Below are positions 47,447 to 60,449 of a stretch of DNA of 64,000 bases, in pieces. The translations under genes were made by a program, and so were the position numbers. The stretch's first letter is position 1. The number at the start of each line of letters is the position of its first letter. Location: contig OU342635.1 in NCBI GenBank assembly GCA_910589415.1, positions 36,792,929 through 36,856,928 of the forward strand, given 5' to 3'. The notes beneath the pieces were generated by a model. The model made no database searches, was not told the origin of the DNA, and worked only from the letters and a program-made list of their open reading frames with translations. This DNA comes from Malachius bipustulatus (Eukaryota; Arthropoda; Insecta; Coleoptera; Melyridae).

Positions 47447-48474
47447 ATAAAACTCGAACCCTTCTCAATATGAATTATTTATCCTCGAACGGCAGGTTCT
47501 TTTATAGAAATGAGCACATATCGATTTCGTCTTCCACGCAGAAAGATAGGCGACTGCTTTCAGGAAAAAAAACTCAAACCCATCCAACGAGAGGGAAATA
47601 AAGATGCAATTGGTGTAAACATGCGAGGCGAAATTTCCATTTCGTGTGCTAAAAACCTTTCGGGATTCTCTCCATTGATCCACGAAAGGCTTTCTGCTGT
47701 TCAAATTTCAAAAGGAAGAATCCCGGACGTTATTACAAATCGGACTGCATATTTCTATTTCCTTATTATATTATTTTCCCTGTATCGAGGGATAAGAAAA
47801 TTCAACAACAACCGGGAATTGAACAAGCAGTAGCAGTGCCATCAAAAAGTGATAAATCAAGGCAAGTTTGCCCACCTCGTGGCATTCCCTGCTAAAATAT
47901 TAATAACATTTCGAGCGTGGGAGGAAAGGGAGGGACATGATAATTTTACCTAATTTTATGAAATTGATTTCTGCTGAACTACACACTTGCCAGTTTGTTG
48001 GCGTTGGGGCAAATGGAACGCATTCATTACCTGTGTACCCTGTAAGTTTATTACAAAATTAACGGTTCGCCCGCAGATGCTACATCTACTTTTCATTCTA
48101 ACCCCGCATTCAATTAACCACCACAACTGAACAACCCCGGCCTAGTTATTATTTGAAAAGGTGCGGGATCCACTATACCCATATGTGAGCCTCACTTGTA
48201 TATTTATGAAACTTGGAAACGAGGCAAAATTTAATCAAAATTATTCAATCACAATATTTACTTAAGAGAATAAGAGATGTGCCCATATTAATTTAGCGCT
48301 GCTGTTACGCTGTTATCGCTTATTATTACCTATATACTTCACTCTACAATTCAAATCTAGAAACATTAATTTCTGCGTTTACTTCTTGTATACAAACCTA
48401 CAGGTTGTTCCTACATACCAGGTGCATACAAAAGAAGGTAATTCTTTGAATTATTTTATTCCTAAAAGTTCATA
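47447..48474. other. no gene recognised
   Basis: Open frames on both strands near 47465-47833 overlap each other and show no domain. Nothing else stands out. Confidence 0.4.
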
Positions 48475-49337
48475 TACAGGGTGAGGCGCGAGAACCTTAG
48501 GGCATTTTTATATGGAGAAGTCCTGGGAGTAGAAGTCTAAAAATTTGTGCGTATATAATTTCGGTTTTGACGAGCTGAACTAAAATATTCACAACCCCAC
48601 ACCACTTCCTGTTATACCGGAAGTTGCCATATTTTTCTTTTTTTAAATGGTACACCCTGTATATTATTACATTTTCAGATTGCCTGAAAAAAAGTAATAA
48701 AAATGATGTTTACAGTTCAAAATTGTACCGAGTGGTTTATGAGTTATAAACAAATGAAAATCGCAATTTTCCATTTTCAAAGCAGCTTAGCTTTAAAACG
48801 GGTCAAGATATCGAAAAACGGCTTACATGTCCCTATCCTAACTTTTTGGATACTACGCTAGAGTACCTACAAAAAAAATATTTTTTATTAATTTTTTTTT
48901 TGAAAATCGCTGATTTTTCATCACTTTGTATACAAATTTCATCAGCACCAGAGGATACTACGTGAAAAGTTAAGATAGGGACATGTAAGCCGTTTTCCGA
49001 TATCTTGACCCGTTTTCGACCTAAGCTGCTTTGAAAATGGAAAATTGCGATTTTCATTTGTTTATAACTCATAAACCACTCGGTACAATTTTGAACTGTA
49101 AACCCCATTTTTATTGCATTTTTTCAGACAATCTGAAAATATAATAATATACAGGGTGTCCCATTTAAAATAAGAAAGTTGATGGCAACTTCCGGTATAA
49201 CCGGAAATAGTGAGGGGTTGTGAATATTTTAGTTCAGCTCGGCAAAACCGAAATCATACACGTACAAATTTTTAGACTTCTACTCCCAGGACTTCTCCAT
49301 ATAAAAATGCCCTAAGGTTCTCGCGCCTCACCCTGTA
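48475..49337. mobile_element. near-complete fold-back element, TACAGGGTG family
   Basis: 863 bp that is almost one palindrome: TACAGGGTGAGGCGCGAGAA at the left end and its complement at the right, arms about 48475-48890 and 48950-49337, with small indels. TA dinucleotides lie directly outside both ends. Internal TACAGGGTG/CACCCTGTA motifs recur at about 48652 and 49151, dividing each arm into an outer and an inner module. The inner module, with GAGTTATAAACAAATGAAAA and CTTACATGTCC, is shared with the element at 1-870. Confidence 0.85.
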
Positions 49338-50908
49338 TAAACATAAGTCCGCAAGCGCTTCGTCACCGACCTACAGGATATTGAAATTAAAAAAAAAAAA
49401 TGTTTTTTCTCTATAGCTCTCATACTTTTTGACGAGATGTCAAAGTGTCAATTTAAAAAAAAACGTTATTTGATCCTAAAAACTTAACCGCACGAGCGAA
49501 TTTGATGAAATTTGGTATGATGTCATGGTTTCATGGGACAAAAATTGGAATACTAAAATTACCCAATGACGTTGATTCATTGGCGTAGATCATGGGTTTT
49601 TTAGGATTCACACACTTTGAACTTCTACGCCAATGGAATTAATTTTTTTTTTAATATCGAGTCGATTAATTAACTCATTTTCTAAAAAAATGATAAAAGT
49701 CGTTAAACCTTATCGTTTAGAAGAAAATCGCATTTGAATGTTGGTTTTTATAGGAAATTTCGTATGTTTTCTCATGGGATTTTCTTGATTTACGTAAAAC
49801 AATAAAATTAATTTACATTTCAACATCTGAACATTCAAAATCGCATTCGGACATTCAAAATCGCATGTGAATATTGAAATGTAAATTAATTTAATACCCT
49901 GTATAGTTTACGCTATAGGGCTTACATCATTGAGAGAGAATAGGCAAGTATACTCCGATTAATAAATAAGGAATAAATGCAGATCGTATGAGTATAAAGC
50001 ACATAAAGTGCAATTGCTAGCCTTTTACATGGGGTCGAAGTATTCCTCCCTCGCCCTAACATTTGTCATACTGGCAGTGCCTGAAACTCAATCGAAGAAC
50101 CTTCATCAAAACAACAATAGAGCCACCACTACCACAAGCACAGACACGTGTTTCGCCCTATTGTGGCTCATCAGTGTGCTGCATCTGGAGTATCCGGAGG
50201 ATGTTGTCGAATCTCTGAAAGCCTCCTAGGTCTTAAGCAAATCAGTTACACGGTTCTCCGTTTGGTTTAAGTAGAGCGACATCTAGCGATCAGTCTGAAG
50301 AACTAATCGTGAGTTCACTTCAAGATTTATTGTAGTTTCACTTACATGATTGGACATGACAAATGGTTATGAGAATCTACACAGAGATTTCTTCTTGAAT
50401 TTTTCCCATTTTACGCCCATTTCTTCTCCTGAACTTTTTTACGATGGCCCACCTGGTAGATTCCAAATTAGGTACCTACAACATGTATTTTCTGACTTAT
50501 TTAAAAACTTTTTGGTCTCTTATAGTTTTTTTTTGCATGTGCAACCGTCATTAAAAAAAATAACCAATTTCCTCTAATTCGTTTAGAAAATACAAATTTT
50601 GAAAATGGTCATTTAGATAATAAGGATTTGGCTTTTTTTTTAATTTATCATTTTCATTAATGACAGTTTAGACGGCACTGCCTGTTCAAAATTAAAGTCG
50701 GGATGACCCTGTGTGACTAACTGTTTGACTAAGGTTTGACTCACCTCAATAAGCTATAAAGAAAAAAATAGAAGAAATCTTCTAATTTCAACACCCTGTG
50801 GTAAAGAAACGGTTGCGGACCTGTTTATATGAACTTTTAGGCATAAAATAAGCCAAAGAACTACCTTCTATCACTATGTACCTGATAGTATTCAAGAACA
50901 CCCTTTAT
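49338..50908. other. repeat-like non-coding sequence
   Basis: Near 49560-49640 a short inverted pair (CATTGGCGTAGA and TCTACGCCAATG) and at 49820-49870 a short direct repeat (ACATTCAAAATCGCAT) suggest another old element, ending near TACCCTGTATAG at 49897. No gene. Confidence 0.4.
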
Positions 50909-51757
50909 GTGATGATCCATTTTAATTTTATTTTGAAATCATTGGGAAGGGCCATCATTTCCCAATCACATGCAAGAAAAAACTTTTAGACACACGTTAT
51001 CCAGTTTGAAGAGGGACATCATTTGGAACCTACTCCCTTAACCCCCTACCTACGGGTGGGGGTGACTTCGATTCTTAAACAGGAACCATCATTTTTTGTT
51101 ACGGATTATGATTTTTCATGAAAAAAATAAGAAATTTTTGTCTGAAGAATTTTTACATGTGTTGCAACCCTCAACCCCTAAAATGTAATCCAAAAATCGA
51201 TTTTTCGATATCCATTTTCACTAAATAACGGTTTCGAGGAAAAATTGCAAGAGGAAAAAGTTGTTTGTTTGGTTTGGAAATGGTCATCATAAAAATTACC
51301 CCCACCCCCAATCTATAGTTTATTGTTTTTTAATAGTTAAACTACCCCAATCTAGGTGTAGTTCATAGTTCATATGTCCAACCGATGGCCCTTACTAAAC
51401 TAAACAACTTTTTCCTCTTGCAATTTTCCAATAATGGAGGTCGTTTTTTAGTCATAAGAAAGTAAATGGATATCAAATGGCCAAATGGATATAGAAAAAT
51501 CAGTTTTTGGATTACGTTTTAGGGGGGTGAGAGTTGCATCGAATGAAAAAAATGCTTCAGAAAAACTTCAGACAAAAGTTTCATATTTTATAATCCGCGA
51601 TAAAAATGGGGGCTCCTATATAAGAAGACGAATTCACTCCCACCCATAAGCAGAGGGTTAAGGGTTCAAGGCTCCAAACGATGTCCCCCTCCAAACTGGA
51701 GGGGGATTTTAATTTTTCAATGATTTCAAAGAAAATATTAAAATGGATCACGTGTAT
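50909..51757. repeat. fold-back element with about 350-bp arms
   Basis: Left arm about 50909-51290 and right arm about 51380-51757 are diverged inverted copies. Matching blocks include GATCCATTTTAAT, TTTGAAATCATTG, CCCTTAACCC, AAAAATCGATTTTTC (AAAAATCAGTTTTTG on the other side) and CAAGAGGAAAAAGTTGTTTG. No coding capacity. It has the same architecture as 23330-24690 but different sequence. Confidence 0.7.
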
Positions 51758-53938
51758 ATCGACACCGCCTCGTATTCAATAATAGAAAGACCCACTTCGG
51801 TTCGACATCGCGAAACTTCTAGCGATGCTCCTTCTTTCAGTTTGAGCGCTGTAGATCGTCCCGAACTTTCTCGATGGAACTTTCTAGAAGGCATTCATCT
51901 ATTTACACTTCTCCTAATACCAACGGTATAGCTTCTGCGTTGTAACCAGGTTTCTTTCTTGGAGCTTTCCTGGAGCCTAATTACGCTTATACATAATTTC
52001 TTAAAAATGAGATGAAAGGTATAAAGTTATCTGTAATAAAATCAGATGGAGATTGTTGATTACGTAATTGAGTTGAGAAAATTCGTCTGGGAATAGAGGC
52101 ATTTACCTTTCAGGAAAGCAAGGTAAAACTACTCCTTGGCAAAATATTCCTCAAAGCTGAGAGGTCCCTTGGAATGTAAATAATGTACATCGAAGATGCG
52201 AGATGTCAAATTCCAGAAATTGGTATAATGGGATACGATAAAGAAGAAGTTAATTGTTTCACGTAAACAAAATTAATGGCAAATTGGAGAACGCTCATCA
52301 AAAGGACATTAATTTCATATACCTTCCATTGTCGAAAGGAAGGGCATTTTAAACGATATCGATTTTCAATAAATTCACTCTCCGTTTTATTTTAAACCCC
52401 ACCAGATAATTTATTAAATTAGTGTGCTCTACAAAACATTTTCCTTCTAAAACAAACAACATTTAGAGATAAATCAAAACATTTTTTTAAGTAGGATCTC
52501 GCAAATGTTGGTGGTGGTAGTGGTTCTACAAGTACATTATTATCTACCCATCCCATTCGGTTCTCATTTACACTGTCCTATTAAACGCTTCTCTCGAAAT
52601 AAAACTTCTCATTGTTTCCGACTCGCCGAGTAAAACGTGAACGTGAAAGCTTTGCCAACTTTAAACTACCGCTACCATGCAACAGCGTTCTCAATCAAGC
52701 GGAAAGCACTAAATGAAAAAATTCACAATGAACCACCACCAGAAATATCTCTTCATTAAAATGCAAGAGGTGCCAAAGTGCCAACTGAAACTTCCATTAG
52801 CGTCTGGATCTTCACTCCCTCGCATAATGAATTTTGTGATAATTACCCACAAAATTTGTACAGCTCTTAGTGGCATGGAACATGGAATGCATTTTCCGTC
52901 GACCAAGAGCTTTTCTCAGGGACTATTAAAATGAATAGATTCATGTCAATTCATCGGCTTTATTTTATTTCCATCAATTCGTGACTGTACCTATACTTAC
53001 AGCATGGGACAATATAAAATAAAAAACTGCTGAGGAAATGCGGAAAATTGGAGTCCTTGCTCGTTTTCCGCATACTCCCCAGTTTTTGATCGGCTTTACA
53101 GGAATGAAATCCTGCGGCCGTAGATTTCCCGTGGAAGCAACCGCCGTATTTTCCGCCCGGTTCACTGTCAGGGGAACGAGATGGAGTAATATTTTAAACT
53201 GGTTTTATCAGCTATCATGGGAATCTTCGAATTAGGACCCTTTAGACTGTAATAGCCATCTCTTGCATTTTTTACGAAGGGATGATACAATGTCCAGGCA
53301 TTTTCAATTTATTTCGCACACTTTATTAGCCCGTTAAACTAAACCCTTATCTTTTTTATAGCGAAATTGATCGTGACATACGAATAAATAAAATATAAAA
53401 GGACAGGTAATATGATTTTTTATGTTCTGGTAAATTTATGAAAGATTTTGGGCATACGAATTAGGATTGCTGATGAAAATAATATTAACATTCCTATACT
53501 TACAGGCTGTCCCAAATTTTCTTTATCAAGGGATATAAATTTCAAATACACCCCTAAGACTTTGCGGCTGTATACCTCGATATAACTTTCAACCCCCACG
53601 TAATCATCCCCCGCCACTTGTTTTTTTCTTCTAATTACACTTTTAGTTTTTTTTTTTATCAGAAGAATAATAATTACTGCCTTTGTTCTGAATACGACCT
53701 GGAATTTTATAAAAGCTATATTAGCTTGCCAAAAACAATTCCAGGTATTTATCTTAAAAAAGCAGCGTTGCTAAGGAATTAAAAAGAACACACTTGTGGT
53801 TTCATCAAAATGAAATTATGCTCTCGTGATATATTTTCATTTCTATGGTTACATAAAACGTAACTACGGTAACGAAGGATAACAATATCCAAGTCGACGT
53901 TGCCCGTTTCGGGTTGAAAAGAATAGTCGCGGTATAAA
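51758..53938. other. no gene recognised
   Basis: Unremarkable AT-rich sequence; a single TAGCCCGTTAAAC near 53330 recalls the sub-terminal motif of the element at 34040-35500. Confidence 0.4.
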
Positions 53939-54720
53939 TTGACACATACTGTGTTGAAAGTAATCCTCTTGGTGCTTAAAATGCATAATTTTCGAAAATC
54001 TCATGTCATTGAGTGTGTCATGTATAAAGTCATGTCTTTATACATGAGAAAATACCTTTTTTTTCAAAATCAGGCTTCGTTTGGGAAAAATTTACAAAAA
54101 TGTAAAAATAAGGCTGTTGTGAAAATGTGTTTTTTTAGGAACTGAGCCGCCAAAATCGAGTGTCACGTATAAAATCGTATTTTAAGCATAAAATAGGGAC
54201 GAATAACTTTTTTCAAGATCAGGCCTCGTTTAGGAAATATTTCCAAAAATGTAAAATAAAACTAAGGCTGCTGTGAAAATGTTTTTTTTTTTTTTGTAAC
54301 TGGACAACCAAATCGAGTGTGTCATGTATAAAATCGCATTTCAAACATAAAGGAATAAGTTTTTTTTCATATCGGACTTCATTTAAAGAAATATTTCCAT
54401 TTTGTAGAACTACTTTATAAGATAAAGTCGAGGATCGAGGATAAATTGCTTTACGTAAAATTTTACATTTTTGGAAATATTTCCTAAACGCCTGATCTTG
54501 AAAAAAATTACTCTCTTTTATGGTTAAAATTGGATTTTATACATGACTTTAGATTTTGGCTGCCCATGCAGTTATTAAAAGAAAACACATTTTCAAAAAA
54601 GCTTTAGGTAACTAGTTTCAATTTTCTGAAATAATTTCCTAAACGAGGCCTGATTTTGAAAAACTTATTTTTACTTTTATGCTTAAAATACGATTTTATA
54701 ATGACACTCCCAAACCCCTG
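53939..54720. repeat. tandem-plus-inverted repeat element
   Basis: A unit of about 165-180 bp with TCAGGC(T/C)TCGTTT(G/A)GGAA, AAAATGTAAAA and ATAAAATCG(T/C)ATTT is repeated two to three times rightward (53990-54410). It then returns in inverted orientation (54455-54710: TTTCCTAAACGAGGCCTGAT, CTTAAAATACGATTTTATA). The frame at 53939-54145 is a by-product. Probably a fold-back transposon. Confidence 0.65.
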
Positions 54721-57700
54721 TATGTCAAAATTGGATAAAAAGTATTTGATAGTTTCCATTTGGTTCCTTTTAAGAGCTCGCTTAAGAGCCTACGATTTGG
54801 AATTCATGGTAAAAATGAACCTTTCAAAACCAGTAGGTATGCTAATTATTGTAGGTACTTTTTAGACTCCCTGAAGTGGTACTCAATTTTCATTTCAAAT
54901 AAAAAATCACACTAGACTGGTTCAAGTTGGAACAAATCGTAAAATCCATTATTCAAACCGAGTGAAACGCCGCCCTATGAAAAAAATTAATGCAAAATTA
55001 CTCAAATCGAGGCGACATTCCTCCAGGCACTTCCACAAGAAAATCCAATTAAACCGGGCAAAGTTTTACGCGAATCCACGTTTGTCCGCGACAATGACGT
55101 CGTAGCCGCCGCCGCCGCCTCTGCCTTGAATTTATCTGCCTGATGTTGGCAGCGCCGATGATAAGAGACGAGAATAAGCGAGACAGAGATCGCGATCTGG
55201 AGCACCACGGACGCTGTCTATTCCCAACCCTTCGATAACACCAACACCGCAGCTAGGGAATCACGGGTACCCGTAATTTAGAGGAGTCACGGGCGGCAGA
55301 ATATTGCTCAGAAAACGGGATCGGAATAACTATAGAGTATTTTCACGTCTCCCCTTAATCGAGAAGGGCTAAACAAAGATTCATATCTCTATGAAGAATG
55401 AAATTATTCAAAATGAGCTACAATAAGACTCATTTTTCACATTTTCTGAATTTTTTTTTGCCACAGTCAATTTAAGCTCTAAGCTTAATAAGCCCACACC
55501 CAGTTAATTTATAGGAGGTTTATTTATTACGGTCAGCCACTTACGAGTAAAAAACTAATAACAAAAAGCGACCCCTCGTCATAATAAAACAATACAAGAT
55601 CACTTCCAAAGTTTGGAACTCCCTGTTTTCGTTTCGAATAAAAACGAAAATGTCAGAATTTCGATACACGCCTCCCTAGTCCCTTAGTCACGACGACGTG
55701 TCTATAGTGTCTATGCATGCACGTCCCTCCAACCCTTATATTATCGATCCCTGTCCTCCCGGAGCCTGTCTAGGCTCTCCGGTCGTATCCTGACCGATTT
55801 ACCGTCTCCGTCACGGCTTGTGAATGGCTCCGGGGCCGTCACCGCCGCCGCCGCCGTCGCCCGCATGGAAACTCCTCGGTTGAGGAATAGGGAATCCCAG
55901 CCCCACGATGACGACCGGGTGTTGACTTTCAAAACAAGCCGCCGGTCGAGGGGGCGCGTAAACAAGGCCGGCTTTCCGACGTGATTTACGGATTATCCAA
56001 GAAAAATTGGAAGGCAAAAGGCACGGAAAGGAACGGAAGTCTTGTTTGCAGATTAGACTTTCTCCTTGTGAATCTTTTTTCGCCGGCTTCCGCCCGTCTT
56101 AATGACAGCGATTATATAATTCTACCAATTATTTTTTTTCCAATTTTATAAACATCTTACGACGGGAAAATTCTTCTCCTGTATCTTAATTGTCCTGTCT
56201 AACATCCCCCTATTTACAAACAAATTCAATCAGTTGTTACGTAATAAAATTGTGAAAGTCTCTGATTCATGTTAATGCGCATAAAATGCTCTCTATCTCT
56301 ATCCCATTTCTCTTTAATGATTTTAGAGCTCTAAGGGAGCCCTTGAGCTATAAGAGAATCCTAAAGTTTAATCCTGGTTTTTATTTACAGGTAAATTTTA
56401 TTTTCTCGGTGCTTATTTATTCCTTCCAATTCGCCTGCTCCAATAACCTTGTAACGCGATTTGCCAAAAAAAAAAAAACTACTGTAGGTACCTATTCTAT
56501 TATACATATTTTAATTAAAGTTGGTATGTGCATTAAGCCTTAATGGTATAGTCAGTACGAATTCAGTTTCATTAAAATTAAAAGTAGTCCTTCGTCAGAT
56601 GCTGTGGAAATCGTCGCGGCTCCATTCGTAAATTAGTCATTATCGTGTCGTATTAAAAAGGCCGATCTCATTTCGTGGTTGTGGTACACGCAGTACCCTG
56701 CCCCCTTACGCAAAACCACATTTATTTGACGACTTCCGCATCTCCCGCACGGGTCATAGTGGGTTCCCCCAGTGGTACGAAAGTAAACAGTGAGTACATA
56801 CAATAATAATTAAAAACCATAATTATTATTAATCCTGTCTATTATCTTTCGGTGTATCCTGTACCCTGGTCCTTCGTCCAGATTTCGAACAAGGTTTTCG
56901 GTCTTACAAGCCGACCTATTAAAAATTCATAACTAACATCAACCCCCGATTGGTTATTCGATTAGTTCTCCATTGAGAGAACCATTCATTTTGGTCATTC
57001 TAACCGGATTGGTTCCCCGTTAAGAGAACCATTCAATTTTAAAAATAAAAAATTTAAACTTGAAGATTCGTGTAACTAATGTAAGAGTGGTGTAATCAGT
57101 TGAATTTTTTTTTGTTCGACCACGAGCGGTAAAAAACTGGTTTGATGGTAAAGTGGTTTAAAAAAATCGATTTTTCTTCAATAAATCGGTAGAAATCGAA
57201 TAATGGAATCAAAATCGCTGAAAAAATCAAAAATCCAATTACAAGGATTTAATTAAATAAAATATGTACAGACCATCTTGACTGTATTTTTTAGACAACT
57301 TGAAAAGGTGGTAACATAATATGTTATTACCCCATATTGGGGGATGTCCCATAAAAAAAGGTTTGGTATTACACCTTACAACAGGTATAGGCCATGGAAA
57401 AAAATGGTTTACACAATTGTGGTGTGGATCGAATTTAGTTTATAAATTTTATTTTGTAACTTTCTTTGTACCTACCTTTAATTGTTCAGTAAATACAAGG
57501 ACAATGAAAGGTCAGCCACCTTGTATAGTACGTAATCATAACATCATTACTGCTACTGCACTGCAATAATTATTTTTACCCTTCCAAAACCTCATATTTC
57601 ATTTTTCCATCCATATTTTCCTCCGAGTTATTCCACAAGCTTTCACCCGAATAACGCAATGGCGAAATTTTTCCTGATTCTTCCAATACTGATTGGTCAT

Positions 57701-59600
57701 CTTCTTGCGTTAACGAGGTTTCATTAATCTGTCATTCAAATGAGAAATGAGACGTTCGCTCAAAATATGAATCTTTCCGATCCCGTTTTCTTGGACAGAG
57801 TTCGATTATATAGGAGCAAGGCATGCAGCAATAACAAAGACGGAGCTCGTTGGAGGTGTGATTTATGGTTTTGTTATTAGTCCTTATCGCTGTTTTCGGT
57901 TTACCTGCACAACACGTCAGCTGTCATATTATCTCCGCTTGATAAACGGCAAGGACTACCCCGGATTATGTGGGACCTCCGCTGGGAGTTCCTAATTGAT
58001 TCCCTACGCATCGGTTAATCTGTTCGGGAAGACGGATAATTTACTAAGACAGGTCCGTCGCTCATTTATGACGGTTCAATGGAAAACCATTGACGGTGGC
58101 TGGTAATAGCATGAAAACGTATCGACACTCTTTCAAAATGACATAAATTAGGGCGCATCGTTTCGTATCGGATATGTCATCCAGTTGTTAAACTTAATAA
58201 CATCAATGCATGGTTGTCTATTCTAATGGAATATTCTTTTTCGTTTTGAAATAAATTAGTATCGGGGAGAAGTACCTAATAAGTAAGTTAAGTTTACACA
58301 TGGGCGAACAAAAAATTACTTATTAATCGTCGACCAAAATATAGAATAATTACAACGCGTTACGTGATACCCCAATTAAAGCTGGATAAGAGCCTCGTTC
58401 AATATAATAATCATGTGGTTGGTTATTAATCGAATCGATAAGTTTTATAAAAACCTCAACCCATGCAACGATGAATCTAACAAATGGTTTTATCGGTTAG
58501 AGTGCGTGACCGCAATTACTTTACTGTATTTATCGGATGAACGTGTTTATTTGCATTTTGTTGTTTAATCCTGGCTTTGGAGTTTCAGGACAATCCATGC
58601 ACCGGTCGCCCACTTGCCATCAGGACGAATCGTCATGCTCACGTTCACGTGGAACTGGAACAGGCAAATCGCACGTAGGTATTAGGTACGCTAATAAAAT
58701 AATCCTGCACGATTCAGGCTGTCCCGTTAAAAATAAAAACGTCTGCCTACGGGAAGAGTAAAAAAGACTCCTGAATCAGTCTAAATAATGTGAAATCACA
58801 GACTGAAAAACCCCCGTAGGCCTCCAGTCTGGCCCGGAGGGATCCATTTAAGAGGAGATTTTGTCTCATAAATTCACTTTGCCCTCAAATTTGCCTCTTA
58901 AAGCTACTGGAGCTTTATGATCGATTTATTGCGATTTCAAAAGGATTTTATCCTTCAAGTCCCTTCAGTTACGATCGAGCATCCTTTCGATAAAAATAAG
59001 CGAGAGGAAAAGTGGACACTTCGGTGGGTTTACATGGAAAAAATTTTTGTATAAATTTTTATAAGGGCGCAGGTATTGGGTCAAAATGCAAAGATAAAAT
59101 CTGCTATTTTAGACATCAATCACCATATTGCTACCTGAGCAAAATTTTAATTAGGTATTTTCAAGCTGTCCTACTTTTATAGAACACTAATCAAATTAAA
59201 AATTTATGGGACACCTTCAACAAAAGCAATCGGTTTATGATATCCTAGGCTAGATCTAGTAGAGTACTCATACACTAAGATATTAAAACCCTATTCGTAG
59301 ACAAATTTAATCAATTTGGTTATGTAATCAACAGCATCCATATAGCTCAAACCTTGTTCATATAAAATTTATGCCTTTGCGCCATTTATTTTAATTATTT
59401 CTGACCCGTAACCAAGCCATGAAGTTGTGTGAATATCATAATAGAGGATGGAATAGTAGGTACCTATAACGAGAAATAACCCACCTTATTCGCGAACAAG
59501 AACAATTCCAGATACATTTATACCTACGTTTGTTTACTTCCTCAATTTTTATGATGGAAATTCATGGAAATGACACTTTGCAACAATTCCAGTTACATGC
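54721..59600. other. non-coding, with two GC-rich patches
   Basis: CpG- and GCC-rich patches at about 55080-55260 and 55740-56090 stand out from AT-rich surroundings and carry short GCC trinucleotide runs coding poly-Ala or poly-Pro in random frames. They could be promoter or 5' UTR islands (possibly for Syx1A or a neighbouring gene), but no start codon in good context or conserved peptide was found. The rest shows no gene. Confidence 0.4.
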
Positions 59601-59900
59601 CAGGAATGACACATTGACGCTCAATCCTACTGTTCGTGAACTATCTGACATTTCTAGATTCCACGGCCAGGATATAAAGGCGGAGCTGCCGGTACTCTAG
59701 CAGTCAGTCTTATTCTGAACGTGAAAGCTGAAGTATACAGATTAACGAGTGAGTGGAAACAAGAGGACAGCTGATTATTTACATTGAGATTATAAGTTTA
59801 TAAGTTGTATTTTTGTGTTAAAGAATAAAGACATTAATTTGCTATTAATAAGTGTGAGACCAGTAACAATACTATAGAATAGTATATTCTGTAATAATTA
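59601..59900 (+). promoter_or_regulatory. LTR-like promoter patch
   Basis: TATAAAGG (about 59675) is followed about 30 bp later by initiator-like TCAGTC (about 59703), then by AATAAA (59823-59828) some 120 bp further on. A TATA box, initiator and polyadenylation signal compressed into 150 bp is what a solo LTR looks like. I could not fix TG..CA ends with a target duplication. Confidence 0.3.
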
Positions 59901-60449
59901 CAAACGTGTTGCAGACATTATTTTCTCTACGATTGCGATAATTACACACAAAAATGCATGTTTAAATCAATATGAAATTTATTTGTCACATCCTATAATA
60001 TTATACGTAAAATGCTAGCTCAGCAATGAACCAAACTGTATGGTAGGTGCCTAACCTCTATCTATAATTCTATATATAGGGTGACAACATAATCTATACC
60101 TTTGCTGTATGTGGTATGGCCAATTTTGTTATTTCAAGAGTTACAGATTAGGTTGAATTAGCAAAGTTGAGCAGAATTTGCTGTTTGTTAAGAATCGGAA
60201 TATAAATTTTTGAAAAATTCAGCCATTACTAAAATACCTATGCTGAAAAAACTTAAAAATTGAGATTTCTAATTTTCTTCATGTATTTTTTATTACCCAA
60301 GTCAAGTTAGCCACGCTTAGGCCCACCACACTTCCGGCCAAAGAGAGGGACTTCGAATGATTTGCAGTTTTCATTTTTCATTATTTACGGTTTTAATGAA
60401 AAATATTTGATTTGCTATAAAATTATCGTAAACTGAAAAAAAATCGTAT

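Noticed and set aside
55741..56017. Ala/Pro-rich frames in the GC-rich patch
   Set aside because: Produced by GCC trinucleotide runs; no homology or consistent start, and several frames are open at once.
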